In this document: piece by piece, positions 44,990-56,590 of the stretch
Numbering within the stretch: the first letter of the stretch is position 1
Layout: each line of letters starts with the position of its first letter
From: Marthasterias glacialis
Taxonomy: Eukaryota > Echinodermata > Asteroidea > Forcipulatida > Asteriidae
Assembly: GCA_911728455.2 (NCBI GenBank)
Contig: OU452228.1
Coordinates: 8,852,629-8,916,628, forward strand
Direction: 5' to 3'
DNA: 64,000 nt
Position numbers and translations under genes: made by a program
The notes under the pieces: generated by a model
Databases searched by the model: none
Told to the model about the DNA's origin: nothing
The model's input: only the letters and a program-made list of their open reading frames with translations

Positions 44990-45393
44990 TTAAAGGCAGG
45001 GGATACTTTTGGTAATTACTCCAAAAAATAAATGCCCATAAAAACGGACTTGGTAAGGAGCAACGGAGAGCTGTTGATAGGATAAAACAATGTGAGAAAC
45101 GACTCCCTTTGAAGTAATGTAGTATTTGAGTAAGAGGTAATTTCTTGATAAAATATTTGAATCTGAGGAAGGCTTCTGAAACCTTTTTCACGGAATGAAA
45201 AATATGCAGTTTCAGCATTTTCTGATCCTTCTGCGCGGAAACAACTGCTCCAGATTTTCGGCAATATCTCAAGAACGCAAACATCTTTTGAAACAAAACT
45301 CTCAGTTGGTTAGTTTCATGGTATGTATATACAATTATATAGGATCGAAACAAACGTACGGTTCCAAATACCAAAGGTATACCCTGCCTTTAA
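44990..45393. mobile_element. Complete TTAA-flanked piggyBac-like MITE, 404 bp
   Basis: The left end TTAAAGGCAGGGGATACTTT continues TGGTA. The right end is its reverse complement with two differences in 25 bases, and both ends carry TTAA, the piggyBac target. The inside has GGAGCAACGGAGAGCTGTTG, AACAATGTGAGAAACGACTC and GAGTAAGAGGTAATTTC. No transposase is encoded; the 132- and 82-residue frames inside are not recognised. It would have moved with a transposase supplied elsewhere. Confidence 0.9.
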
Positions 45394-45529
45394 GTTAAGG
45401 TCGTTAAAGTAAAGCAATCTAAGATGCAACAAACCCACAAAGTGAAAAACGTCTCATTTGTGAAGAAACACTTCGTATTGTGTGCCATGAATGACCTCGA
45501 CTCATTAAGTGTGCGAGATGGTCACAGTT

Positions 45530-45790
45530 AAAATTGGTCATTAATTCTTAATCACACACCTCATAAACTCACACGCTGTACACAAATGAGCATTGATTCC
45601 GATCACACGTCCATTATTTTGAGCTTTTCGGAGAGACAAAAGGTCAAGGAAAACCCGATGCATTTCAACTGAGCCTGCCATCAACAATCACACCCACTGA
45701 GCATTTTACCTTAATTGCAGAAATTAGCAGCAAGGTGTTGGCAGTGGTTTGGGGCCGGGGCTTAAAAGCAAGGTACATGTGAGGGGCAGA
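45530..45790. promoter_or_regulatory. Candidate conserved non-coding element
   Basis: Unique, mixed-composition sequence with GGTCATTAATTCTTAATC, TTACCTTAATTGCAGAAATT and GAGCATTGATTCCGATC. No coding homology is recognised. Inference only. Confidence 0.25.
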
Positions 45791-45947
45791 CTCCTTCGCA
45801 ATGCCATTTCACGGATTACCAATCCATCAATGAAATTCACCTTGGTGATAAATTTGGGATTGTTACTGTAAGAATTAACCTAAGGCTTTGTATGGTGCTG
45901 GATCAATGCAGATTTTGGTTTATTGATATAAAGGAAAGAGTTCATGA

Positions 45948-46628
45948 CAGGAACCGTTATTGGAATTGGTTCTTTACAGGAACCGTTATTGGAACGGTTC
46001 ATTACAGGAACTGTTATTGGAATGGTTCTGTACTGGAACTGTTAATGGAACGATTCATTACGGAACTATTATTGGAATGGTTCTGTACTGGAACTGTTAT
46101 TGGAACGATTCATTACGGAACTATTATTGAAATAGTTCTTTACTGGAACTGTTAATGGAACGATTCATTACGGAACTATTATTGAAATGGTTCTGTACTG
46201 GAACTGTTATTGGAACGATTCATTACGGAACTATTATTGAAATAGTTCTTTACTGGAAATGTTATTGGAAGTACAGGAATCTTAATTGGAATGGCTCTTT
46301 ACAGGAACTACTATTGGAACAGTTCAGTAAAGGAACGATTATTTGAATGGCTATTATTTTTACGGAAACCATTATTGGAACGGTTCTTAACAGGAACCAT
46401 TATTGGAACGGTTCTTTACAGGAACCATTATTGGAATGGTTCATTACAGTAACCTTTTTGGAATGGTTCTTTACAAGAACTGTTATCGGAAAGTTTCTCA
46501 ACAGGAACCACTATTGGAACATTTCTTAACAGCAACTATTTTTGAAATGGTTCATTACAGGAACCACTACTGAAATGGTTCTGTACAAATGAACCATTAT
46601 TGGAACGGTTCTTTACAGGAACCATTTT
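45948..46628. repeat. 28-bp satellite of hairpin monomers, about 24 units
   Basis: Monomer GGAACCGTTATTGGAACGGT plus TCATTACA. Starts at 45950, 45979 and 46007 show the period, and 27- and 28-bp versions alternate in places. GAACCGTT and AACGGTTC are inverted around ATTGG, so each unit is a small stem-loop. Some stretches show a two-unit (about 55 bp) higher order. Three short frames through it repeat WNGSLQELLLE-like peptides by chance. Confidence 0.93.
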
Positions 46629-46735
46629 TGGCTCAGTTGGTAGGGCACCAACACGTAAATCCCAAAGTCGCAGGTTCAAATCTCATTTTTCTTTGTCAAA
46701 TTTACCGGCTACCAACTAATTTTGGAACCTATATT
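46625..46735 (+). mobile_element. tRNA-like SINE family D head
   Basis: TTTTGGCTCAGTTGGTAGGG (A box) and GTCGCAGGTTCAAATCTC (B box), then TTTTTCTTTGTCAAATTTAC. The SINE begins exactly where the 28-bp satellite ends. Confidence 0.7.
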
Positions 46736-46984
46736 GAGATAAAGCTTCTTTTTTTTTAATTTGCATTATCACTCCCAAAGGTAAGGCATTTTTTTCTCTC
46801 AACACTGAGGCAAGCAACTAGGCTGCATACAAAAGGAACACTCCAGTAGCACAAGAAAGAAACTTGTTAACAGTGTCTTTACTAACTATTCTAAGACAAT
46901 TGTGCGAAAACATTCTTTTTCTTTTTCGGAGATTGACAGGAATTTGGGAATCGTTTACCTTATATGACATATCAATACAGGGTT

Positions 46985-47230
46985 CTTATACAGTGTTTAT
47001 ATCCTAGCAGCTAGATCAAGGCGCTTTACAACATTATTATCCCTGTTCATCAGGCATACTTAGACCATTCCTCAAACTTTCTCAACTCCCTGGGGAGCAC
47101 ACAACCCCAAGCTGCTTAAATTAGTGCTAAGGGGGTAATCCAACACAACACTGTCTCAGCCCTCACAGGTTCCCATTTATACACCTGGGTTACACTGCAT
47201 GCCGTCTTTAAAAGACAAGATAATTGTAGA
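46985..47230 (-). mobile_element. SINE family B copy
   Basis: On the plus strand: CAAGGCGCTTTACAACATTA, TATCCCTGTTCATCAGGC, CAACTCCCTGGGGAGCAC, CTCACAGGTTCCC and TACACCTGGGTTACACTGCA, the reverse complement of the family B order. The tRNA-like head is not visible. Confidence 0.75.
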
Positions 47231-47629
47231 AAATGACAAAACCAAACAACCCTATCTCCCCCCATCTGTCACAATATTATGAGTTGAAGCTTCCCTAATT
47301 ATTTATCATCACATGACAAGTTTTGTACACTTTGAACACCGTCTACCCATACCGTTAAAAGAACCGCTAAGTGGCGTGATAGATTAGCGTCATCTTAAAA
47401 ACCACAAAATAATTTTCTTCCAGTCTAGACTAAGTAGCACCAGTCTAGTCAATTATTGATACTCGTGAAACTGATGAGCGTGATGAGGAAATTACAAAGT
47501 GTGGACAAATCTTCTCTGGAGTGAGCAAACAGGCGTCAGTTGATTTTTTTCCCCCCGAAGAAAAATCAATTTGAAAGGGGGCTGTTTGTTCCTAAAATTT
47601 GATTTCATTTTTTTTTCTGTCATAGAGAC

Positions 47630-47810
47630 GCACAGCAGAACAAAAAAAGTTGCTCACCGAATTTGTCTGCTCAGCGGACAGTCGCAGAGGACCAGTCACA
47701 AACAGTACACATTAAATAGCGTTTGGACTGGTAACCTGTATTTGCTTAGCATTGTTTTCTTTTGCTTAGCAAATTTGTGCAGGTCGAATCATAGCTATGA
47801 AAGTTGCAGC
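47630..47810. mobile_element. Palindromic family P copy
   Basis: TTGCTCACCGAATTTGTCTG, CAGAGGACCAGTCACAAACA, GTTTGGACTGGTAACCTGTA, TTTGCTTAGCATTG and TTTTGCTTAGCAAATTTG appear in the order of the copy at 18448-18670. The GGGCCC tips are missing. Confidence 0.6.
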
Positions 47811-48530
47811 TGTACTTTTGATTGAACGTGCTAAAAGCTGCCCCACTTCACTATTATGCATGCAACCTTCACACAATACACAGAGAGGGAGGAGTGGGAA
47901 GAGGGGCACTAAAAGAACTTGCGGAGACATTTGTATTTTGCAAAAGACCTCGTATATCATAGTATAGCCAGTTAGTTTTGTTCCGTCATTCAAATCAATA
48001 TTTGTTAAATGAGGCTGGAAACGGAAGGAGTCTGGCTCTTTGCATCTTTTACATTCTCCATAGAATAAATGCAACAAATACGAGCCCCCCTTGTACACTA
48101 AATGAATTTCACAGGAAATCTGATTGACCCTTTCACGCTTGAGTTTCTAACCCCGGCAAACCCTCTCAGAAAATAGCCAAAATGTTTCTTCAATAACATG
48201 ATGGGCTCATTGCCTCTTTGCGTCTTGCATGGGCTCAGTGTTACAGTTTACATGCAACTATTTGCCGGGGATGACTAAAATAACCAGATGTGGTGATGAT
48301 GATACACTGTTTGAAATACCCTCTGAACTCCCGACCAGTGTCAAGTAACTCCAACTTCAATTTCCAAACCCACCTCAAAACTTGTAAATACTGCTTAATA
48401 GATATACCTGCCAAACAAGTATTTATAGGAAACCATTCTTTTTACTTATTTTCACTGAGCGTCCTTTTTCTTTTCTTGGCAAATATTGGGGCTTAAGCAA
48501 TTTTAGATTGGTCCCTACTCGGGGCTGGCT

Positions 48531-48655
48531 CTCCTGTTGGTAAGTGATGACGATTTTGAGCCGGAGGTGCAGTGTAAACGAATGGTGTACATATATGTAC
48601 AAGAACGTTCGTTTCACTGAACTTCCAGCTCCAAAGCGTCATCACTTACCAACAG
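48531..48655. repeat. 125-bp near-perfect hairpin
   Basis: TCCTGTTGGTAAGTGATGAC at 48531 is perfectly mirrored by GTCATCACTTACCAACAGGA ending at 48655. Pairing continues inward with a few mismatches through GAGCYGGARGTKCAGTG and AAACGAA to a TGTACATATATGTACA centre. Arms are about 60 bases. No Pol III boxes and no protein. Confidence 0.9.
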
Positions 48656-49562
48656 GATACCCACTGGACCACTGACCCAAAACCAAAGTCCGGTAATTTA
48701 AGCGCTTAGGGAAATTCAGAATAAACCATGTCTAAAAAGAAAAAAAAACAGTCTTTCAAATTGTTGGTGCTGCTCTGTTTTCTTCGATCAACCTTATCTT
48801 GACAGTCCGCCTCATTCCAATGATAGATAAAAAACAATGTACATTATTTTGTTCTTGGCAATTTCCTCTTATTTGTTGTCAACTGACAAAGTTGCATTTC
48901 AGATTCTATAGTTCTTCAGAACGGTGGCTGGAAGCCCTGAGATTCCATTGAAATGTCCTGAGCTGGGAGAGCAGTGGTTTAAAATATCTGCTTCATTTGA
49001 GGCATTACTTTGTCCTTCAGTATGTAGTATATAATATTATCAAATAGTCAGTCGATATGTTTAAGATGGAAATTTGGGTTGAGTGGGTGGGTCATTTTAA
49101 ACATGTTTTTTTCATAAGTCTGTTATACTGAATGGACCCTTAGTCAGTAACCCCACACCTGAACAAATTCTACGGTCTATTTTTTTTTTCTTTTTTTTTT
49201 TTTACAAACACGTATCAGTTTCAAACCACCCCCTAACAGTTCAGCATATTGACCTTTCTTTTGCAACGTCACGGCCCGAGTTTTGGCCGACCAAGATGGG
49301 AAAACTACGGGGAGCCATGAATGCAAAGCAAAGACAGATAATCGCAGTTTGCAAAAATGTTACACAAATGTTCTAAAACTGTTCAAAATTTGTTGGAAGC
49401 AAACCGGCCAATAATGGGATGTATTTTCTTTAAATAGAAAGTTGCAAAAATGTTGAATTTGGTCACAACGCCTGTCAACAAGACTTGAATGTTTTGCTAC
49501 ATTTGGCCGTCCATGCCAACCAGCGTGGTTTTGTTTATCAACAATGGAAAGGTCTATATAAA

Positions 49563-49822
49563 TGCCAGGCATGTGATTTTGTCAGGATTCTTCCTGATTT
49601 CGGGATTTTCTCAAAACCACCTTGAGCCTTCATATTGTCTTCCCAAAGGGAGAAAGAAACTGTCCACATTGTGTCCAAACCTGAAGCTTGTGTATTTCTG
49701 GTGATGCACGGAGTCTGTAAACCTGAATTGTCAAATCTGGGAGGTTCGGGGTCTAGAATAAGGGGGGACCCAGACCCGCAAGCCATTTCTCAGGAATTTT
49801 TCCCCTTTGTCCAATCTCATCC
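49563..49822 (+). repeat. Dispersed repeat family R, full copy
   Basis: GCCAGGCATGTGATTTTGTC, TTGTGTCCAAACCTGAAGCT, GGTGATGCACGGAGTCTGTA, TCTGGGAGGTTCGGGGTCTA and AGCCATTTCTCAGGAATTTT. It matches 52987-53262 along its whole length. The origin is unknown. Confidence 0.85.
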
Positions 49823-50139
49823 CTGAGAAACATTACAGGTCTTGTAAAAAAAAAATATTACCCTGTCCAGTGAAGTTTCTGAGCTACAAGATCATGTGTG
49901 GTTTATTGGAGAGTTTCATGAAATATGAGCCCCGTTTGAACACCACAGGGAATGCCTATGATGCAAAATGCCTCAATTACATGCAGTAAGGAACATGCAG
50001 TTACGTGCATGTAGCGGGGATTTATGTATAGGAGCTGTGTCCCCTTGTTTGGTATGTCACTTGTTACATTTTTCTATTTAAAACTCGCATCAAATTCTCA
50101 ATAAAAAAGGGTAGCCACATTTCAATGCCCGGGCATATG

Positions 50140-50640
50140 TTCAGCTGGAAGTCCCTAACAATGCCTTGTACTTTTCAGTGCGAACCAGAGTATTGACTTT
50201 AATTACTGTGACGCGTTCTCCATTCACTTTTCGTGTGTGTATCTCACACATGTCCAGCCCATACAAGGCAGTCAAGTTATTAGATACATTACACTCTGTA
50301 CATAGAAATCCACAGAGTGCCTGTGGGGGCCCCCAGCCAGATGATAGCAAACAGTTTGATGAAAAGTGGAACGTGGGTTACGCGAGTCGAGGTTCTTCAC
50401 ACCCCCTACCAGTATCCGCATTCAGATTTAAATTTCACCAGACTCCTGGGGGCTGCTCGATAGAATTTCGGCCGGAGCTGTCCGAAGAGCCGTATTGATT
50501 CTGTCTTTGGGAGTTAAACACTGGCTTAAGGAGGGAAAGCCGAGGTGTCATTCACTATACCTGGCAGCTGGAAATGTGAGGGAATATTTACGGAGCGTGA
50601 GATAGAGCATGGCGTTCATCATTCAATAGAGCTAAAACGC
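50140..50640. promoter_or_regulatory. Candidate conserved non-coding element
   Basis: Unique sequence of even composition (CTCGATAGAATTTCGGCCGG, GAAGAGCCGTATTGATTCTG, GGCAGCTGGAAATGTGAGGG). A 110-residue frame is open on the plus strand, without recognised domains. Regulatory identity is inferred from complexity only. Confidence 0.25.
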
Positions 50641-51747
50641 AAATATTTACCGAGAAAATCAGTGTAGATTTCCCATCATTCTTGAGGTTTCTGTCTATCT
50701 GCGTGCCAATTGCTGTTTGAATGTGGGACCTTTTTAAAAAAAATATATAATTTGATTGGCCCGACCTTTGCCGAATCGTCACATTGCAAATACTGATAGT
50801 GATGATATTGGCAATATCAAAAGGCATTGATTTGATAGAATTAATGGTTAGATTTTTTTTCTCTCAAATTTAAGCGAGTACCATTTGGGCTCTCGTCAAT
50901 GTTTATTTATAAGACATCGGATTTGACATATGAAAGGTTTATTTGTATAAAATTCGTTAAAAATTTGAGCTTAGGATAGATGCAGTAGAATTTTCAGCCA
51001 AAGTTTGTTTGTGTTTGTCTGTGTTCAAACTGTATGAACTGACACTCCAAAAGTGAGGTGATATGTTGATTTATACTGAGTTTACTGACAGCAGAAGTAT
51101 ACTGTTAACTTTAGAAATTTATATCCCCTCCAATTCTCAAGTTTTCAAGAAACCTGTCACAAAACTAACAGATGCTCATGTGAAATGTGAGGCCATTAAC
51201 AATTTTTGTTGCATCTGTGCAACAGGTCCTTTTGGTTGGTAAGCAGTTTGCAACAGCTAACTTTATTTGCTCACATTTTGAACACAGAAACTGAGGCTCA
51301 TTCAACACTGAACGAAAAGTGGTACGTTTTTCGGGGCTATTGAAAGTCACCTTGACAGACGGTCCTTTCTTATTTTAAATTTATAGTTTCCTTTTTTGGT
51401 CCGTGTTGATTTGATCAGCTATTGTAAAGACAAAGTATAAGGGCTCTAATTATTGAACTTTGTTTTTATAAGTTTAAATCTGAAACCACACGGATTGTAA
51501 AGTTTATACCACTTTGAATCCTCCAGACACCTCTTTCCATTTGAAAGCCTGTCATAGTCAATAAAATACCATTTAATCCCTCCTCCTTCTATAAATAAAA
51601 ACAAAACAAAAAACGGTTTCTTGCTTTGCTTGGCGCAACAAAATAAAAAAATCCCCCTTAAGGGAAAGTGCACAACATCCCCGACAAACATTTTGTTGTT
51701 TTACTCCAACCTTACTGGAGAAGTTGATGACATTTTTCACTGATAGG

Positions 51748-51801
51748 TTTATAATGTTGCATTTATTAAAAACTAGAGGACAGGAATGAATTTTCAATGA
51801 T
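51748..51801 (+). repeat. Single S1 monomer
   Basis: TTATAATGTTGCATTTATTA then AAAACTAGAGGACAGGAATG matches the S1 core. It stands directly next to the TTAA-type MITE. Confidence 0.65.
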
Positions 51802-51812
51802 GCACGTTCTCT

Positions 51813-52330
51813 TTAAAGGGTGTGTGATACGTTGGTAATTTTGGAAATATAAATGTTCACAGATTTGCACCCGACTTACATGGAATAAAGATGGTCATCG
51901 TGGAAAACGTACCTTGAAACATTTTTGCTTGAAACGCTATAGTTTTTGAGAAATGAGTAAAATGATTAATTTTGATCTCGCGAGTCCAAAACTCAATGTT
52001 TGAAACAATAAAAACACAAAAGGTCTTTTTTTCTACTAATTTCTTGTGGCTCTGATGACCTGTTGAGCTTAAACTTTCACAGGTTTGTTATTTAATGAAT
52101 AAGTCGGGTCACATAAAGTGCGGATACTGGTCTTTGATTTTTTTAATTTTTTTTTTATATATATATATATATATAACTGCTTTTATCTGTATTTCTTAAC
52201 AACCTGTGGATTTTTAATATTGTACAGCGCTTTGTGATGTCTGTGACTTGGAAAACATTTTTTTTTTTTTTATAATTATATTATTATTATTTTTATTATT
52301 ATTGTTACCAATGTTGTCCGTGTTCTTCAA
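51813..52330. mobile_element. TTAA-type MITE with a nested retroelement tail
   Basis: Left end TTAAAGGGTGTGTGATACGT. Body has AAGATGGTCATCGTGGAAAA, TTGATCTCGCGAGTCCAAAA, CTTTCACAGGTTTGTTATTT and ACTGGTCTTTGATT. The expected end ACCAATGTTGTCCGTGTTCT comes only after about 165 bases of inserted DNA (52139-52304). Confidence 0.8.
52139..52304 (+). mobile_element. LINE/SINE 3' tail nested in the MITE
   Basis: TATTGTACAGCGCTTTGTGA, TGTCTGTGACTTGGAAAAC, a T/A-rich run and ATTATTATTATTTTTATTATT form the typical L2-like retroelement end. A TA dinucleotide run (about 52157-52176) lies near its 5' side. It splits the MITE between TGGTCTTTGA and ACCAATGTTG, so it is younger than the MITE. Confidence 0.7.
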
Positions 52331-52986
52331 ACTATGTAATTAGGTGTCATATAATATTGCCATAGAAAACCAAACAACATTGTTTTGTTTACTTGGCCAT
52401 TTCCTCGTCCCTTTTTTTATGCAATCACAAAGTTATGCCTCTAATGAACGCTTTACCCACCATCAACCCTAGCGAAAATTGATCAGATTCATTTTATGAA
52501 ATTTGTCCCGACTTAATTTAAGCCCGCTTCCTGGAGTAGTTGTCACATTAAGCGTGTGTGCGCATAACAATAAGTCTCACTAACCGTAACTCTGTCTAAA
52601 AAAAAAAAAATAAAAAAAAAATTAAAAAAAACCGGATTGTATAATACAGTTTCATAAATTAAAACCAGTCAATATCTAATACATATTTATGAGCGTATCT
52701 AGTCGTCCGCACTGATTCAATTGTGTTTTTTTAGTTAAAGTTACAACAGGGATATGAATGAAGGGGGTTTAGTAATCAATGCGTCTCCCCGGAGGACTGG
52801 TTTTCCGTTTAAATTTCAAGTCTTTATGAATAAATTGAACCCAATCTGGTTACATTAGAATTACTCTACATACATTGAACTTTTTTTTTTTTTTGTAAAT
52901 ACAGATGCATTCAGGACTATTAGCGTGTTCCACAGCAGCTGTCCGAGATGTATTGTGTAGTTAAATGGTCATTCTAGATTTACAGC

Positions 52987-53262
52987 GTCAGGCATGTGAT
53001 TTCTCAGGATCATTCCTGACTTTAGGATTTACTCAAAATCTCCTTGAGCCTAAAAATTTTCTCGAAGAGAAGTAAAGCAGTCACCAAAGGGAAAAAGAAA
53101 TAATCCACATTGTGTCCAAACCTGCAGTTTTGTATTTCTGATGATGCACAGAGTCTGTAAACCTCCTGAATTGTAATATCTGGGAGGTTCCGGGTCTAGA
53201 ATAAGGGGGAACCCAGACCAGCAAGCCATTTTCAGGAATTTTCACATTTGTCTAATCTCATA
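52987..53262 (+). repeat. Dispersed repeat family R, full copy
   Basis: GTCAGGCATGTGATTTCTCA, TTGTGTCCAAACCTGCAGTT, TGATGATGCACAGAGTCTGT, ATCTGGGAGGTTCCGGGTCT and AAGCCATTTTCAGGAATTTT. It lies 3.4 kb after the copy at 49563, in the same orientation. Confidence 0.85.
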
Positions 53263-53269
53263 GGCATGC

Positions 53270-55370
53270 AGGGTTAGTCAGAATTATATCACTGTATTTT
53301 GATAAAAATAAAAAATACATTACATCCAAAGCCCAAGATTTTTCAGGATTATTCCTGGTATCAAAATGTTTTCATGAAATTTCCTGCTTCCCAGAATTTT
53401 TCAGAAAAACAAACAGACCTTCATGGCCATTAAGATTGAGAAAGACATTGCACAATACAATATCATCGGCTCAGTGCTATAAGGTAGTTAACTGCAATTT
53501 AGAATCTTTAACGATCAATAAAATGCTTATAAATTTGAAGAAAAAAAATCAAAATCCACAAATACATGTTTTTCTTAAAAAATGAATGTTTTTTTTTCGC
53601 CAAACAGATACTTTGGAGACTATTCTTGATCATAAAAGTCCATTTACCAGGAGCTCAAAAAAAATGCAAAAGCTATTTTATGAAATCTGTTCAAAGTACA
53701 CTAATGACCCTATAGTCCTGAGCAGACCTAGAATCTGTGGTCCTGGGTTCGAATTCCGCCCGAGTAGGCCTATACATTCCTTATCACACATCAGCGTAAG
53801 GGTAGAACCAAACGAATGTCCAAATTATGGTTTTCCCATTTGTGATGATGAAGAGAGTCAGTAATTCCTCCTAAATGGACCACTTGGAGGTCTGGGAGTT
53901 TCAATAAAGACCAAGGAGCATTTGGTGCTCGATATGTGGCAGGGTGTAACCCCACCCCCCTCCCTCCTATTATGTCTTCATTGTGTTCTGGAAATCTCTG
54001 GAATTCTTTTGAGGATTTTAGGAGAGGGTGCTTCTGTACAAGAGGGGAAGAGTGTGTTTAGAGAATGGGAACATTTGGGGGGGGGGGCTCCCTCTGCCAC
54101 ATACCGGGCATGGTATACCAAGGAGAGACTATGAACCATTTTCCAGGATTCCTGGGGGGTTTTTTTCTTCTTTTTTTTGTGTACGATCATACTTCAGGTA
54201 TTCCAGAAAAATTTGTGAACATTTATTTATTCAGTATCTTTTAAAAATAGTATTTTAGTTTTTTTATATTTTTTTTTCTGTTATAAACTTATCTCATCGT
54301 ATACCTGAAACCTGCTGAAGTTTATCATTCCTAATATTTGTAACAGTTTTATTTATTGACGGTAGCCATGTCACCACGAAGATGATTTTCAATGGGCCAT
54401 CATAAAACAAAAAAACGTTAGAAACAATAAAAAAAATACATGGAAAAAAAAGAAAGAAATTTTTTACCGGAGTAACAGATATAAAGTTACAGATAGATGA
54501 TTAATACAATCGCTCAAAAAGAAGGCTCTGAGGCTTAGGTTTACATGTAAACACCAATAAGGGGAGTAAAGGCAACAATCAACAGTGCCATTCATCACTC
54601 AAAAAAAACATATTTAAAAAAACAGAGACAATCAAAGATACAATGAAAGATAGGGGTGTACCATAAATGAAGTATTAAAAAAAAACTAAGTCTTGTCATC
54701 TTCTTTCTTGAGCCTAATACATCAATAGTAATTGCTTGCATTACAGTCATAAAACATCCCAGTAATTCCTGTCACGTCGTCTTGAAATGATTAATGTAAA
54801 GGGCATTGTCCCAGTGACGGGCTTGTGAGATTAACAATCCTTAGATGCATCTGTAAAAGTGGTAACGGCTAAATCAAATATAAGCTGAAAGTATGAGCAG
54901 ATGGAGCTTGATAAGACGTGTTTGGAGTTGATTGGCTTTGTCTCTGGCTGCGGCTGTTGAGCGTTGGCTTCAGTGATGAGCCTGAAACGTAGGCAGGCAA
55001 GCCACTAGATGCATTCCCTGGGAAATGCCTGGGAAAATGCACATGTGTTTTGTTTGTTAATTGTTTTTGACCTTGGGTTAACAGCCTTTTGTAAGCAAGT
55101 AGCAACCACTTCAAAGCTCAGGAAATTCACAAAAAAAATTACGCCGTATCAAATGCTACAGAGAGAAAGTGTTGCGTACATGCAGGGAGCACAAACTGAG
55201 ACGTCTGTTTATATGTACTCCAGGCAGACAACTTTATACAGAAATTTTGCACTTAACGGTCGCCACCGACCCAAATGTACGTCCCTTAGAAACGGCGCAC
55301 AGAAGGAGCGTTCGTAGTAAGAGGACACCGAAATGGCATAGCATTTGGTGATAATATCATTTGCAAGTGG
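53270..55370. other. Non-coding stretch
   Basis: No gene recognised. A B-box-like GGGTTCGAATTCCGCCC at 53743-53760 may be a SINE scrap. 54740-54990 has mixed composition and could be regulatory. A-rich runs occur at 54420-54690. Confidence 0.45.
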
Positions 55371-55381
55371 TCCATATTCAC

Positions 55382-55620
55382 CTATTTCATCTGCCCCCTT
55401 TGAACAGGAGTTAACAGTCTCTTAATGGAAACTGTACACCTTGAGGTGCTTGTCTGCAGTGTATGATGTCTGCCATAAGTGCCTGATATATGCATCTTGA
55501 CAGTCATGCGCTGGTCAAATACCACTCCAATATGAACGCACGTCTGACCAGGGGTATCGCTTTGTGCATCGTCCGATCTGTTTATGCTTGAAAAAAAAAA
55601 AAAAAAAATGGTGTCTGGCA
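55382..55620 (-). pseudogene. Probable LINE reverse-transcriptase fragment
   Basis: On the minus strand the words DAQSDTPGQTCVHIGVVFDQ and RMTVKMHISGTYG resemble the segment around N-(L/I)-G-V-x-F-D...M-x-x-x-H-I found after the catalytic box in CR1/L2-type reverse transcriptases. What follows no longer matches in this frame, probably through frameshift. An A run at 55591-55608 (T run in the element sense) lies on its 5' side. No catalytic YxDD box was seen and the 3' end is not defined. It is a short dead fragment if the assignment is right; the frame itself (131 codons) is otherwise unrecognised. Confidence 0.5.
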
Positions 55621-56106
55621 TTAGACACCGTGGCCATCTTTGATAATGTATCCTGTGTAGCCATTGATGGTGATTGTACCACTGTCTGCAGTGCAAAACG
55701 GGACCAGTCTGTTTTTCCCCTTCCAGCCACAGGCCGTTTTCTGAAACTATGGCTTGGGCTTTGGCTCCGTCATTCATTTTGAGGATGCGTGCTTTCCTTA
55801 CAGGGCTTCAAACAGGTGGATGGACCCAAGCCTGACCCATGGTCTCGGACATGGCCTCAGTTTGGTTGTACTGCTATGATTGTACTTATGGGTGATCTTG
55901 CTTTCTCTCATTCTAGCAAAACAATGACAAGACGCTATCTGATTTTGGGTTTAACCCTTAATATACACAGATGTGTATAGTTCTGATCAATTTGTAAATC
56001 CAGGGTGTTTATATTGAGATAAGGGCTGACCCAAAGGCATCCCTCTTTTATTGTTGTGCAGCTTGGTTTTATACATACATGTACAATGGGCATATTGGTT
56101 CGTATT

Positions 56107-56510
56107 GGCGCGTCACGGCCGAGCGGTCTAGTGCACTGAAGTTCTGGTGTCGTCAGAGTGCGGGTTCGGTTCCCGGTCATGGCGCCGGTGTCATTCAGCG
56201 AGACACTTGACCATAAACGCTTCATCCTTCGGTTCGGACGTTAGGCCATAGATCCTGTGTGTTGTGAAATGCACGTAAAAGAACCAAGTACACTTATCAT
56301 TAAGAGAAAGGGTTTGCCTCAATGTTCCTAGCTTGGTTGGCTGCAGATTGCAGCCGCATCACCTTGTAAACCCTTACAAGGTGCTTTATGAATGGGTCTC
56401 ATAGTTCAAACATAGCTCTGCATACCTGTTGTAAAAATAATGAGCGCTTTGAGATGCCCCTCTGGTTTGATAAAGCACTACATTAGAACTGCGTACTATT
56501 ATTATTACTA
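56107..56510 (+). mobile_element. Full-length tRNA-Leu-headed SINE with Deu-like domain
   Basis: Head GGCGCGTCACGGCCGAGCGG (A box) and GTGCGGGTTCGGTTCCCGG (B box). Body GTGTCATTCAGCGAGACACT, TCGGTTCGGACGTTAGGCCA, CCAAGTACACTTATCATTAA and GGGTTTGCCTCAATG. Tail ATGAGCGCTTTGAGATGCCC, AAAGCACTACATTAGAAC and ATTATTATT. All three parts (head, domain, LINE-like tail) are present. Confidence 0.9.
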
Positions 56511-56537
56511 AAAGTTTGGTTGCCACGTTTGTACTAT

Positions 56538-56555
56538 TTTAATAATAATAATAAC

Positions 56556-56590
<35 letters not shown>

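Noticed and set aside
45892..46529. Three successive open frames with WNGSLQELLLE-like repeats
   Set aside because: Products of the 28-bp satellite. The period is not a multiple of three, so no frame is kept.
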